From contig CM038228.1 of the NCBI GenBank assembly GCA_021442155.1, positions 88,989,737 to 89,053,736 on the forward strand: a stretch of 64,000 bases of DNA, in the 5' to 3' direction. The notes beneath the pieces were generated by a model, which saw nothing but the letters and a program-made list of their open reading frames with translations, was not told the DNA's origin and did no database searches. This stretch comes from Cymbidium sinense. Its lineage: Eukaryota; Streptophyta; Magnoliopsida; Asparagales; Orchidaceae. How positions within the stretch are numbered: position 1 is the first letter of the stretch; each line of letters opens with the position of its first letter. The translations under genes were made by a program, and so were the position numbers. Positions 11,701 through 22,984 of the stretch are shown here, piece after piece.

Positions 11701-12841
11701 AATTCACATACAACATACTTCTAATGCGCCTTCGTACCAAGTGCTTCATGCAATATTAAAGTTCAAGCCTAAACATGATTTTGCTCCCTAATGTTTGTTA
11801 TAATCCTTGATAGTTTCAATCCAACCCCTTCATAACAGACTACAATTATTGAGTTAGACTTTGACCAACAATGTTGGAGCATGGTATGGTGGATGTTTTT
11901 CAATTATCAAAATCTTTATAGTGACATTTTATCTAATTATGAGGAAAGATGGCACTTTATAATCTTCTTACACTATAAAAATTATTCAACTAGACAAGAC
12001 CTCACGGTTTTTACATTTTTGGGTTTTACATGTAAGAAATTAAGTCAACAATTTGTAGTTTATTTAATTGCACTTGTGCGTAATTTAAAAAAGCTAAGGT
12101 AACCAGAGATTAATATTTACTCGAGCAGTTTAATTTCCCTTACCCAAGAATTAACAACTCTCTGCAGTCTTCACTCATCCCCCTCCAAACCAGTCTCACA
12201 AAATGCTATTCTCTTTCCACAGATCAAGATTTCTGTACTCCATTTGCATATCTTTACCACAGCTTACATGCAAAGGTACACTTCACCGTCACACTTTTTC
12301 ATAAAACGGCAGAAAAATGAAGGAAATTACCAAGCTCGAGCCTACTATTATAGAAAATTAAGCAATAAAGCAAGAACAAAATGGATAAAAAAGGACCCAT
12401 TTCCACCAATAAATTGAGGGGAAATGAAGCGATTAGTACTCGTACCTGGATATCATAGGTGGTTTGTAGTTGCAAGTTTTTGCCCAAATTCAGCGATCCC
12501 CTCAGAAAAGCGTTGCGGGATTCAACGTCGTAGAGAACTGATAGATTCCTAGTTATAAAGCCCAACTGCGGGCAGACTATCTCGCCTTTGGTGTTGTTTT
12601 GGAAGGAAAATTTAAGCTTGGCGAGGCTGTCGAAGAGCTTGCAGGAGACCTTGTGCAAGAACAGAGGGCCTTCGCTGTCGAACTCTGTCGTGAACCGCAA
12701 GGGAGGACGCCGTCTGGACATGAAGCGGCCATTCCTGGCAGCTTCGAGGGGATCCGGGGTTGGAGATGGCGCCGGCGGTAACGCCGGTGGTAGAAGATAG
12801 ATAGTGCTAGGGCTAGGAGGGATTTCGTCCCCCATGAACAT
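2615..12841 (-). CDS. OEP37: Outer envelope pore protein 37 (OEP37), six exons
   Basis: Chloroplast outer-envelope beta-barrel cation channel (family knowledge). The exons, read on the minus strand, are 12841-12446, 5351-5262, 5041-4859, 4721-4627, 3942-3822 and 2746-2615. They total 1,017 nt, or 338 codons plus stop; the family is usually about 340 residues. All introns are GT-AG and phases match throughout (only the exon 4/5 junction splits a codon, AG|C). Recognisable blocks in order are RRPPLRFTTEFDSEGP and HKVSCKLFDSLAKLKFSF (exon 1), LSVDGILKSPLLNGVCT (exon 3), SFAFKRRFNPSDKL (exon 4), AVYKHTIGKDLKVKAGYDSD and GWASLWVG (exon 5), and the C-terminal LMFRVKKRWDL (exon 6). The first ~43 residues are proline-rich and variable. 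No frameshift is present. Translation may start at Met1 or at Met3 (12,835). Intron 1 is about 7.1 kb, unusually long. An AATAAA lies about 70 nt past the stop. Confidence 0.93.
2956..3244. mobile_element. Foldback (Mutator-like) MITE in OEP37 intron 5
   Basis: About 290 bp with arms of ~100 bp that are inverted copies. AAATGATCCCCCGACTATTTG at the left pairs with the sequence ending CAAATAGTCGAAGGATCAAT at the right, and internal GATCCAAAATGATCCCTC pairs with GAGGGATCATTTTGGATC. GAATAAAATATA flanks both sides (2944-2955 and 3245-3256), a plausible target duplication. It is non-coding, non-autonomous and spliced out of OEP37. Confidence 0.75.
3822..3942 (-). CDS. OEP37: OEP37 exon 5
   Basis: 121 nt after a TTGTCTAG acceptor. 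It completes the split serine codon and encodes YWYHFDSSAWSAVYKHTIGK through GWASLW before a TGG|GTAGGC donor. This is the most conserved block of the protein. Confidence 0.93.
4627..4721 (-). CDS. OEP37: OEP37 exon 4
   Basis: 95 nt from a TTATTAG acceptor to an AAG|GTAAGC donor, encoding DTKLSFIPCVNLPSN and VSFAFKRRFNPSDKL plus two bases of the next codon. Intron 3 upstream is only 137 bp. Confidence 0.92.
4859..5041 (-). CDS. OEP37: OEP37 exon 3
   Basis: Sixty-one codons from a TTGTTGCAG acceptor to an AAG|GTGATT donor. It contains QRAALQFPYGEIALEKRE, a charged loop, and LSVDGILKSPLLNGVCT, which is typical of OEP37. Confidence 0.93.
5262..5351 (-). CDS. OEP37: OEP37 exon 2
   Basis: Thirty codons between a TTTACAG acceptor and a TTG|GTGAGT donor, encoding DQLGAVATIANLPNPS and LELSSSVPSNGL. 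Phase 0 at both ends matches exons 1 and 3. It is too short to stand out as an open reading frame and was found by continuity of the family sequence. Confidence 0.9.
5846..6130. repeat. Intron-1 direct repeat, copy 1
   Basis: Diverged direct copy of 6218-6510. Shared landmarks are GCAAAAG.AT.TGACCAAGTGC, TGTAAGATTC, the CCTAATCCTT block and an A-rich run followed by ATCACTCATT.TTCTCCTT-like sequence. Confidence 0.7.
6218..6510. repeat. Intron-1 direct repeat, copy 2
   Basis: Second copy of the block at 5846-6130, offset by about 370 bp. The two copies are considerably diverged, so the duplication is old. Confidence 0.7.
8889..9117. mobile_element. Foldback MITE in OEP37 intron 1
   Basis: The left arm beginning ACATACATAGCACACAATTC is the near-exact reverse complement of the right arm ending GAATTGTGTGCTATGTATGT. 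Pairing continues inward for about 90 bp (CTAACACCTAAATTTTCATA against TATCAAACTTCATGTGCTAG). The length is about 230 bp and no open frame is present. Confidence 0.72.
12446..12841 (-). CDS. OEP37: OEP37 exon 1
   Basis: 132 codons, ending ...TTYDIQ at a TCCAG|GTACG donor. It holds the proline-rich N-terminus and the first conserved strands, including RRPPLRFTTEFDSEGP, HKVSCKL and LSVLYDVE. Confidence 0.93.
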
Positions 12842-13037
12842 AGAAATGGAGATACAGAGGAGGACGAGGAGGAAGAAACGGATGTGGTTTGCCGCTTTGT
12901 CGGGCAGTGATCACCGCTTCGGCCTCGACTGCTAAGCCCTTCTAAAATTTTTATTCAATTTCCAGTAGCCCTCTGGCGCCAAATGAATGCCTAATTTAGG
13001 AGAAATTATTAAGTGCCGCATTAGAGCTATATATCTG

Positions 13038-13052
<15 letters not shown>

Positions 13053-13119
<67 letters not shown>
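13053..13119. repeat. (TA)n microsatellite
   Basis: About 33 uninterrupted TA units following ATT repeats. Confidence 0.95.
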
Positions 13120-13121
<2 letters not shown>

Positions 13122-15705
13122 AAAATCAATTAAATAATTTAGGTTAAGTATCTTTATTTATTTTCAAATATGGAGAGTTATTGAGAGAGGTTGCTATTAT
13201 GTCTTTTCAATGAATTTTTTAGAATAATTTATGTGACTTGACTTATGATATTCTCTTTATTTTCATATCACTTCAAATATTATTTATATTTATATTTATT
13301 TAATTTAAAAACTATATTTTTTTTTAAGAAATAAATTTATAAAGAGTTAGTATTGCTAGCATTTAGATTGATTTGAAATTCAATCATAATTAAGATTTAA
13401 GAACTCTTAAGCATCTTTTTTTTCTATGTTTTCATATCTACAGTATCTTTTCAATGGCTTAACCCATTTTAAACCACATAAAATTAAGTCACACTCACAC
13501 TTACTTCACAAAATTCTAACTTGCTCTATAATTTATATACAATTGACTTAAAATTCTAAAGGTCAATAACCTTTAGCATCAAAAGAAACCCTGACCTTGC
13601 ACTATCATAAAGTTTCAATCAAAATTTATGTAGAAATTTTAAATTAGTTAACCTTTTCATCGACCTCCTACAATCCCCATGCCTTCTGCCTCCACTCTAG
13701 AAACCCTTTGAATCTCATGATAACCTCCTAATCATCTTAATGATCATTTGAAAGAGTTAATTTTTCGAATGTTTAGACAACCCAGCAAAAGCACTCTTTA
13801 TCCTTGATTTCATTTACCAATTTTTCATATAAAACTAGCAAGTGCAAGTGGATATTTATTGATTGGTGGTGCCTTCTCTCTAATAGAATGTTGATGTCAT
13901 ATGCTCAACTTATTATTGGTAATGCTAAGGTGATTTTTGTTGATTGATATAATTTAAAGATTCATCATTAGAATGATTTGCATGTTGAGTGATTCTTGGA
14001 ACATGGTTCAATGCTCTTAGAGAACCATTTCTTGTTTATTTGATTAAGATGTTTCAAAGTATTAAAGTGCATGTTGAGTGATTATAAGAAATAGGTCTCA
14101 TTTTATTGCTACTAGTCTTTTTGTGCTATTTCTTCTCTTGCATATAGTTGATCCATTGCTTGGCATCTCACACCAAGCATCTTCCACATTCCTTGCACCT
14201 TAGAGAATGTTGAACCTAATTATGTTCATGCATAATTACAAAAAATTACAAATAATTATACAAAATAATAAGAGAAAATTTTGGCAGGGAGAGAGAGAGA
14301 GAGAGATGATATAAAATGAGAAGTTCTAAGATCTCATTTGATTTTAGAAAAGTTAAGATTCGAGTATTAATGATTTTATGCAATTTGCTCACCATTTGAT
14401 CCCTTATTTATAGGTTTGTGTTAGGGCACACATTGCAAGAATGATTATATTTCTAATCAAGCAAAAGAAATGTATAATATATCTCTTGCCAAGTGTTTGC
14501 TTTAAAATACATGAGGCATGTAGTTTAGAAATACATGAAGAATGTATATTTGTTTAATAAATTGAATCTTTAGAAAGCTATTTGGCAACTTCACTTACAT
14601 TTATCAAATTTTGGCACTTAATTTGGTTGTTGGAGTGGATAGCCTTGACTACTTGGCAACCAACTTGGTTAGCTTTCGAACCATCTATATTGATAATTAT
14701 TATTGGTGACTTAACTTGATAACAACTTGGCTATATTTTCATATTCTCTATAAGAATAATTCATTTGGTAAGTTGGCTTGTCTTGAATCAGTTTATAGGG
14801 ATATTTGGATGTACACTAAGTGATCAAATGTATCCCCTCAATATTCAGCCTTTGCTACCTAAAATATATAATCTTATGATCAAATGAACCAATATTCTTG
14901 TAATTAGAAGAGACTAAAATCACTGGGATGATAAAGATCAAAATAAAAGGGAGCTACACAAAAAATAAGCAAAATATCATTATTTTATTAAATAATTTCT
15001 ACAATTTTAGATATTATAAAAATATTTATATATAGAGAGAGGATCATAATGAGCACTCATTCATGATAAAATAATTAGTGGATTTTGCATTTGGATTATG
15101 ATCAATAACAATGGGTTGAGCACTTTGGGAGATGGCATCTCCAAATCACCAAAATAATTTTTTTTCATAATTTGAGGAACCAAAAAATGTAATAGAATTT
15201 ATTTGCAACAATATTAACTAATTTGAACCGAAAATAAATTCATATGATTAAAGTTCAAAAACCTAAAAATAAGTAAAGAATAACTATTTTTTAAAGAATA
15301 TTGAGCAACTAAGAACAATTTAGGATGCATTTGGGGGCAACGATGGTGGTGCTGTGTGATATGAAAATCATCACAGTGTCATTTAGGAACTGTGTTCTGG
15401 ACGCATTTTAGAGAATCTGTAAGGGGAAAGCTATATATTCTAACATGACATGGTAGAAGTGTGATGACTGTCTAAAAATTGCGATCTTATTTTTTAAAAA
15501 TAAAAAAATTTGGAATATCCACCACAACTTTTTATACACGTTCTTCTTTTTGCTCTACCACTATTTTCTCATACCACTGTAAGAATCTCAAATAGACCCT
15601 GAGTTTATAATAATATTAATTTATGAGTTTGAATGCATCAACGATAATTGAAATCACCAAATAATCAATTAAAACATATAAACACCAATTACAAACAAGA
15701 GATAA

Positions 15706-15706
<1 letters not shown>

Positions 15707-15752
<46 letters not shown>

Positions 15753-15802
15753 TATATATATATATATATAAATATAAATAAAGAGAGAGAGAGAGAGAGA
15801 GG
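15707..15802. repeat. Compound CA/TA/GA microsatellite
   Basis: CA units, then two TA tracts interrupted by ACACACA, then an (AG)10-type tract at 15,782-15,802. Confidence 0.93.
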
Positions 15803-16271
15803 CTATAGCCCATTCACTCATCATTCATTTCTTACATTAGCTTTCTATACCCTTGCTCCCATTGCAAGAATAACATATGATTACACTTAATTTTAAGATT
15901 GACTATCAAATTTAATCACAAAATGATATTAGTCATAAATAAACTCCTTAAGCTCTAATTTTGCTAGTAGATATCATCACAACTATAATTTTATGTCAAT
16001 AGAGTCATCATATTTAAGACAATTTGATGCTTCTCTCAAAAATTTGCAACACATTGATTCGTGATTAGTTCTATAATAACACTTGTCATCACAAATACCC
16101 TTAACAACAAAGGTAGTGACAAAGTATCTAGTCACAAAAATGCTTTCTTAATGAGGTACTTAATCTACAAAAACTTTATGAAGAAAAATTGGATTAACAT
16201 ACCCTAACTAAATTAATGTGATATTATATATATTCAATTGATTTTAAAATAAATATAAATAACAATAAAGT

Positions 16272-16276
<5 letters not shown>

Positions 16277-16364
<88 letters not shown>
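16277..16364. repeat. (TA)n microsatellite upstream of LBD gene
   Basis: About 44 TA units, ending TATACACAGA. It lies 0.5 kb upstream of the LBD start codon. Confidence 0.95.
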
Positions 16365-16370
<6 letters not shown>

Positions 16371-16747
16371 TGATATTTTTAATGTGATATTAAAAATTTA
16401 AATATTAAATTTATAAATATATAAAATGATGTGATATGTATGTAAATGCTCCCATTAAGAGAGAAAGAGAAGAAAGCATAACACTCATTTTAAAAAGCAA
16501 ATCAAAAATAAAATATTTGAAATTAGTTCAAAATATTAGAAATCTTTTTATTCCTCCTAACTAACGGATATTAAATTTGAAATTTCTCCTACAAGTCGAT
16601 CCGTTATAACGATCCACATAATCTTCGCTGCGAAAGCGCTCTATTTATTCATTTCGTAATACTGTTCTCGCCCTCAGAACAGTCAAATCAGAATACGCCA
16701 TCATCTCCTACTCAGAATTCCACTTTCTCAATCCAAACTCGCCGCAG

Positions 16748-16852
16748 GTGAGCAGCTCCGCCGCACCTTCTACATATGCGCACTTGTTTCCTCTCCAGAA
16801 TCCGTCGTTCTCATATCTAAGTATCTAACACAATTTTCGCTCTTGTATTTAG
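16748..16852 (+). other. Probable 5'-UTR intron of the LBD gene
   Basis: A good donor (CCGCAG|GTGAGC) and acceptor (CTTGTATTTAG|TTC) bracket 105 bp, the acceptor 4 nt before the ATG. Introns in the 5' leader are known for LOB and AS2 genes. Inferred only; RNA reads would settle it. A TATA-like CTATTTATT lies at 16,641-16,649. Confidence 0.5.
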
Positions 16853-16856
16853 TTCA

Positions 16857-17447
16857 ATGGAGTCATCAGCCGAGACGACGCCGTTCCCCAGGGACCCGAT
16901 GCTGGGCTCGCCATGCGCAGGCTGCAAGTTTCTCCGGCGCAAATGCCAGCCTAACTGCGTCTTCGCCCCTTACTTCCCCGCAAACCTGCCCCAGAAATTC
17001 GTCGAAGTGCACAGAGTCTTCGGCGCCAGCAACCTGACCAAAATCCTCAACGACCTCCTTCCCAGCCAGCGCGACGATGCTGTGAAATCCCTCGTCTACG
17101 AAGCTCAGATGCGCCTCCAAGATCCAGTTTATGGCTGCGTGGGCATCATTCTCGTGCTCGAGGACCAGTTGCAGAGGCTTAATTTTGATCTGTCGTGCGC
17201 TTGGGCGGAGCTGATGAGGTTGGAATCGGCTGCTGGGATTAGGAGGATCGGGATGGAGGAGTTGGGATTTTCAGATTGGTTGCAGGATCAGCAGAGGATG
17301 ATGATGATGGTGATGATGAGCGGTGGAGTTAATGAGTCGGGTCTTGCTGAAACAGGAAATGCTTCGGATGGTTCAGTTGGCGAGGAGCTGGCGATGGCTG
17401 CTGGTGGTGGTGGAGAAGATGAATGGCACCGTAGAGGTATGAGTTAA
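16857..17447 (+). CDS. Class I LOB-domain (LBD/ASL) transcription factor
   Basis: Plant-specific nuclear DNA-binding protein of the LATERAL ORGAN BOUNDARIES family, 196 residues from one uninterrupted reading frame. The zinc-binding C-x2-C-x6-C-x3-C block is at Cys20, Cys23, Cys30 and Cys34 (CAGCKFLRRKCQPNC). The GAS block is FVEVHRVFGASNLTKIL (about 48-64), followed by DPVYGCVG (89-96). An exact L-x6-L-x3-L-x6-L zipper at 101, 108, 112 and 119 marks class I. The C-terminal ~75 residues are variable, with a Met-rich run (148-154) and Gly/Glu-rich end. The GAS and DPVYG regions carry several non-consensus residues (for example EDQLQRLNFDL), so I assign no subfamily or symbol. The start is the first ATG in frame, 16 residues before the domain core. 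These genes usually act in organ-boundary or meristem patterning; the role of this copy is unknown. Confidence 0.92.
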   Translation: MESSAETTPFPRDPMLGSPCAGCKFLRRKCQPNCVFAPYFPANLPQKFVEVHRVFGASNLTKILNDLLPSQRDDAVKSLVYEAQMRLQDPVYGCVGIILVLEDQLQRLNFDLSCAWAELMRLESAAGIRRIGMEELGFSDWLQDQQRMMMMVMMSGGVNESGLAETGNASDGSVGEELAMAAGGGGEDEWHRRGMS

Positions 17448-20400
17448 GGCTGAATATTTAAATTTTGAGGATTTACATACATACCATACCCTTTTCATAT
17501 ATTTACATAGTACTTAAATTTTAATATTTATAAAAATAAAACATAAAATTTTAATATCACATAAAAATATCAATATCATTAATCTTATTTAAAAGAGAAA
17601 TATATTTTATATATATAGAAAAATACTATATAAGTAAATATTTAATTTTAAGTAATAAATATATAAATATATAAAAATTATGTGATATGTATATAATCTT
17701 TCTTTAAAATTTTATATAGTATTATTTAATAAATAATTTTTGAGCTTAGCTATATGAGTTTTGAGTCAATTTTGAGTTATCTTTCACTCAACTTATTAAG
17801 TCGTGAGCAAATTTGTTTAAAAAATGATAATATAACACATACTTAAAATGTATTAATATCAATAAGTTTAAGTGCAAAATTATTAAAAATAAAAGATATA
17901 TTTTACTTTTTTTATCAAATATTTGTTTATTTTTTCTTTTATATTATTTATTTATTTAAATAAAAATATTTTTTTCTTTTTTATAGAATTGAGCTTGAGC
18001 TCAACTCTATTTATTTATACTCCCTACTCTGATTTATAAGTGATTGACTTTCAAATATCCAAATAATAGTTTACCCAAAAGATTAATTTTTTTATTTTAG
18101 TGTAATTATTTTTTTTAGCAAAAAGTAAAATTACACATTAGTTGTCACAACTATACTTAAGTCAATGCAATCTATTTTGCCTAAACTTTTTTTTTTTTTT
18201 TTTTTTGAAGGAGTTCAAGATTATTTTCCATTGCCAAGATAATGGATGGTTTTTTGAATAATGAGAAGAGGGAGCTATGGAAGAGGCTTTGATATACTTC
18301 TACTAATACTCATAAACCATCTTTATCCTCCAATCCATTAAGCTTGCCACTCTTTAGTTTTTTATTGCAATTTTCTTAGATGCATTTTCATGAATAATAT
18401 TGTAGTGCATTGCTATAATTGTTGAGTACTTGCTTCATGGTTATCAACTTATTTTATTTTTGGCAACATTATGACTATTGTCTTTCTAACTTTATTTGTG
18501 TCCTGTTACTGGATTTCAACAAATGGTTTTGCTTCTCTTAAGGCTTAAAATGTTAGATGATTGCAATAATGACTATGCTAATATTATTAATATCATCTAG
18601 TAGGCTCTCATGGTAAGATAAAAGCATTATCTTTTTTTAATAGACTAGTTGTATAGATGCCATGAATTATTAGGAGATAAAACTACATCATTCTTTATGT
18701 GTTGAGCTAACAGAAGATGGGAAATTCAAGCCCTATTAACCCGAGTGTTAAATTGGTGACCTGAATTTTATGGGTTCCACTTGCCTTGGTAGGAAAGTAT
18801 AAGCACACAGATTGAAGGTCTCTACTGTTGGATTAATTTTATTATAGCATTCGGATTGCAATCTGTGTTCTCTTATTTGAATTGGAAAGTATAAGCACAT
18901 GGATTAAGTACTTTTACCGTTGGATTGATTTTATTATGGCCTTTATGCTCTTAGTTTATTAGTCCCTTTTTTGAGTATTTTCTTATAGAGTGTTGCAGAA
19001 CTCTATAAATACCCCCTCACTTGGTACAAGAGAATCAACCCCTTTAACCATTTTTTGTGAAATTTATAGTTGGAGAGTGTGAGATTACTTTTGGTCTTTC
19101 AAAGAATGTTTTGGGTTCGTTCTTAAGCTGCCACTTCTCTCTTTGATTAGTGCATTATTCTCTTATGTCTGTGATTTTTACCATTTCTAACTGGTTTTTC
19201 ACGTAAAATCTAGTATGTGCTTTTCTATATTCTTACTTTTCTAATGTATCTCCAAGAAGCTTTGCTCGTGATCCTGATTACGCTTCCGTTGCTTAATTTT
19301 CTAACACTAAGCATGATTTATTAACAAAATGACTCAACCATAACTTTGAGCATCCCAAGATAAGAGTCTCAAAATTTATTAAAAATACTAATTTTCATGA
19401 AAATGAGGCACCATCCAATTTAGAACTACTTTCACAGGGAACTCCAATTTTATCTACAACTTGAGAATAACAAAGTTGGTGATGGTGAAGAAGATGGTGG
19501 AAATGATTAAAGTCTAATTATCGACCATCTACTTTGTCAAAACAAAATATCAATGTAGCTTGCTTGTCAAAAGTCAATTTGCTACTAATGAAATCTTAAA
19601 TCTATATTTTCTTATCCACCAATAATCATCAAATTATAATTCTTCTCGCATATGACATTTTGTTCATCGTCTTAATTTTTTGTTTTCTAGAGTTTTTGTT
19701 GTCATCTTCTAATCTTTGAAGTGATTAGTAAATGCTAACTCACTCCTAATATCATATTTTATGAGCAATATTTTAATAGGTTTTATGAGGTTTTTTTGAC
19801 ATTATATTTATGTGTTTTTTTGTCTAGAAAGAAAGTTAAAAATCTTTATACACAAATATGTAATGTGAAAAGTGTTGTAAATCTCCATTTAATGTTAAAG
19901 TAGGGAACATGCTAGGTGGTAAGAAATAAAATTGCATTCAACAAGCTTACTCATTCGATCTTATGTGCTACTTTCTAGGGATCATTGCTCCAATAACTCA
20001 TGCATAACACATAGGTATTTATTTTTTGCATCAAGTGGACTAATATATTAACCTTTAAACATATTACAATTTAAGTAGTTATAATAAACTGTGATTCCTC
20101 ATGAGTTTCTATAGATGAGACAAAAGTATAATATAGATTCTAAGTATACACTTATAAGGAATAATAACACATAAAAGTTGGTAAGGTGGCTAACGTAGCC
20201 CAATTTTCTCGAATGGCTTCAAATTGGACTGAAAGTCCATTAAATTGTTCTAATTGGTCCACTAAGTATTGACAAATTAGGCCCCATCACTGTAAGCTAT
20301 CAAGGCATATCTCTTGAATAAGTCTAAGAGTTTTCAACCTAGGACCAATGGCTTGGAGCGACGAATAAGTCTAAAGCTAACAGTCATAAAGTGAATAACC

Positions 20401-20973
20401 TTAGAGCTTCCTACCCACATGTATATGCCAATTAACATTGGCTTTAGAGCTTCTTACCCACATGCATATGCCAATGAACACTGAGTGTAAGTCAATTGAT
20501 GCATGTAGTCATGCATACTAGAAATTGGAACATGTAAGGATGTGTAGGTTAGGAAGCACCGACTAATTGGTGGGTGGAAGGCTTTGGTGAGTTGATAGAA
20601 AGAAGGCATGGTGAGTTTATGAGTGAAAGACATTGGTTAGTTTGTGGTTGAAAAAACAACCACACATAGTTATCTTCTAATATGAAACATGGAGGTGTTA
20701 TCTCCCTCTAGTTAATATGTTTGCTTTGTCAGAGATGGCAACATTTTGAGTTTGATTATGAGAGGACGAAATCAATGGGTTAAAATGTGGCTAACAACTT
20801 GATAAAGTGGCTAGTTGGTTTTCGTTGCTAACTTATTAGAGTTAAATATGGGGTTGTAGTCGCTAATTTGTTTGAGTGAGAAGAGTTAGGTGCATTTTGA
20901 GTAAAGGCCTTTCTAATTACCAAAGTTGGGTATTAAAACTTGCCTCCAAGGATTTGAAAAGGTTACATAAAAC
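17448..20973. other. Intergenic, LTR-like debris
   Basis: No gene recognised. It holds a poly(T) run (18,187-18,206), a short sequence like the flank repeat at 45,070 (near 18,040) and a ~60-bp motif duplicated in direct orientation about 97 bp apart upstream of a TATA box (18,790-19,010). A ~37-bp direct repeat (TTAGAGCTTC.TACCCACATG) lies at 20,399-20,483. The TATA-bearing part could be an old LTR. Confidence 0.5.
18790..19020 (+). repeat. Direct repeat plus TATA box, possible solo-LTR remnant
   Basis: GGAAAGTATAAGCACA.GGATT followed by GTTGGATT.ATTTTATTAT occurs twice (about 18,790 and 18,886). CTCTATAAATACCCCCTCAC follows at about 19,000, a good core promoter. No primer site or second LTR was seen. 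Confidence 0.35.
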
Positions 20974-22984
20974 TGTTGACCTACAACTATGTGCCACTTG
21001 AAATTAAATAACTATGGTGGAAATTAAAATGCCCTGGCGATCAAAAGCATTAATTTGTTGCAATTTGAAAATCCGGAATCGTCGAAAATATTAAAATTAA
21101 TTAAATAACAAATATCGAATCAATTAATGATCAATCAAATAATTAAAATCAACTACACGCATATCGAAGTCGAGAAGCCTCGACGACGTCTAAACGACCT
21201 CCGTTCACGAAATTGATCACCGTCGTAAAGCGTCGAAACCTATCAAGGACGCCTTCCTCGATTCGGCAAAGTGTGCGGACATCGGCCAATTCGAATGTGA
21301 CGTCGCACAATTTAGACCTAATTTCTCGACCGTCGGCGTTGTGACGACCTCAGATCATGAAATTGATCGTTGCGCGAACACCTAAAATGGACACCCATAT
21401 TGCTAGGGTTTATTATTAGGATGATTTGTCAAAATTTGTGTGATTAATAATTACCAATTATTAAGCGGTTTTTTCTAATCTCTTAACCCTTATCCCTACC
21501 TAACCTCTATCGGTGAAATGACCTTCGATTCCTGTCGGTAGCCAATGAAAAGAGCGATGACCTGGCGAAAGGGTCGTTGACCCTCACTCACTGCATTTCC
21601 CTCTCTGTTTGAAGCTCACTCTCATTGGCTCTTCCCCTCTCGCGATCCCTCTCTCTCGTTCTACGGCTCTCGGCGAAGCTCTGGGGTGCGATTCTCCTCT
21701 CCCTCTTCTTTGCTCGGGAACCCACCCACAGACTCCTTCTCCTTCTCGTGCCCTCAGATGCTCCTCTCTCGGTTTGAGCTTAGAAAGCAAAGCAGAGGAC
21801 TCGATCCTTCCATTCCTCTTCCGAAACCCCGTTGTTTGTTTCAATCTTAAGTTATATTTTGTTATGTGGGTTTCTCTTGAAATCAGATTTGTTTCCCTCT
21901 TCCATTTGTGTTTTATGGTTGGATTTGTTTTGGTTTGCAATAGCATGAAATTAAGGTGATTGGATTTATGCCTGCTTTTTTCTTGTTTTCTCCTTAGGTT
22001 GGTAGGAGCCCATTATCTTTGCCTGGTTCCTCCTTTCCTCGTGTCCTCTTCCTTGTTAGATGCGGAGGATAGGCTATGCATGCTTGCTTTGCTATCTGTT
22101 TCTCCTTCATTTTGCCTTTCCTGAGGAGAGGGTTTAGCGATCTTTCTAGTAAAGCTAGGAGCTGAAAATCTCAAAGGAGCTATCACACTTACAAATCCCA
22201 TGTTTTGCAAAATCTCTTTTATATGATATCAAAGTTAATATGTTTGATGTCCATGAGTATTTTGAGGTTGGAATCATGCAAGATACATTATTTTATGCCT
22301 TTTTCTTGCTCTTGAATTATAAAAGCATATTGTGATATTGAAATCTAATCTCATTAGCTTATGATGACATCTTTGAAAGCTTACTTTGGTCATTGATATG
22401 TAATGCTTGTTTCTTTCTCTTGATTTGGGAAGAAGGGAAAAGAGAGCAAGGATATTTGTATTACTCATGGGTTTAATCCTATATTGATGTTGTGAAATGA
22501 TAAAATGGGGTTGTGATTCTCATGAGATTTTTCTCATTTCTATTTGGCTTTTCTCATCATTTGGCAATGTAGGGAATGTAGTAGCTAAATCATGTTATCA
22601 TGCAAGCAAATATTTTTTTTGGATTGAAAATTCAGATTTATATCTACTAAATGAAGTGTTGTTTCATCTATGATTTGAATCAAATATTACTTTCAAACAA
22701 CTATCATGAGGCAAAACATGATTTATATTTGTCTCCTTTGGATTCTTCAAAGAGAATGAAATACCTAAAGATTGTTGCACATTTCTTAGTACTAGTTGCT
22801 AATGATATTTCCTCTTTATATTCAAAATGAGAAGAATGGAAATGCTTTGTGATTAAAAGCTTATGTTACACTTGTTATTTGAATGTTTCAAATTATGTGA
22901 AATAGTGATGAAAATGATGCTATAGCATGCTATGTCTTGTTTAAGTATATATGCAAATATATACATGCAAAAGTTTCTAAATAT

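Larger units (their letters stand above)
5352..12445 (-). other. OEP37 intron 1 (7.1 kb)
   Basis: Non-coding sequence between the exon 1 donor (GTACGA) and the exon 2 acceptor (TTTACAG). It holds a ~285-bp duplicated block (5846-6130 and 6218-6510), a foldback element (8889-9117) and a very AT-rich stretch (about 7980-8520). I see no OEP37 coding blocks or other genes in it. Short open frames here look random. Confidence 0.85.
12842..16640. other. Divergent spacer between OEP37 and LBD gene
   Basis: AT-rich non-coding sequence between two head-to-head genes. It carries TA, CA/TA and GA microsatellites and a GA run at 14,288-14,306. A TATA-like CCTATAAATAAGGGA sits on the minus strand near 14,405, possibly a remnant LTR promoter. 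No further gene was recognised. Confidence 0.55.

Noticed and set aside
9460..12300. Possible extra OEP37 exon or nested gene within intron 1
   Set aside because: Exons 1 and 2 join in phase with a family-like sequence and no missing block; no other coding blocks were seen.
15616..15890. Open frames made of Tyr-Ile repeats
   Set aside because: They are translations of the TA/CA microsatellite.
18230..18540. Possible coding stretch downstream of the poly(T) run
   Set aside because: Frames contain frequent stops and no family resemblance.
21584..21959. 120- and 116-codon open frames on both strands
   Set aside because: They overlap the pyrimidine-rich leader of the element 1 LTR and are not preserved in the matching part of the 3' LTR.
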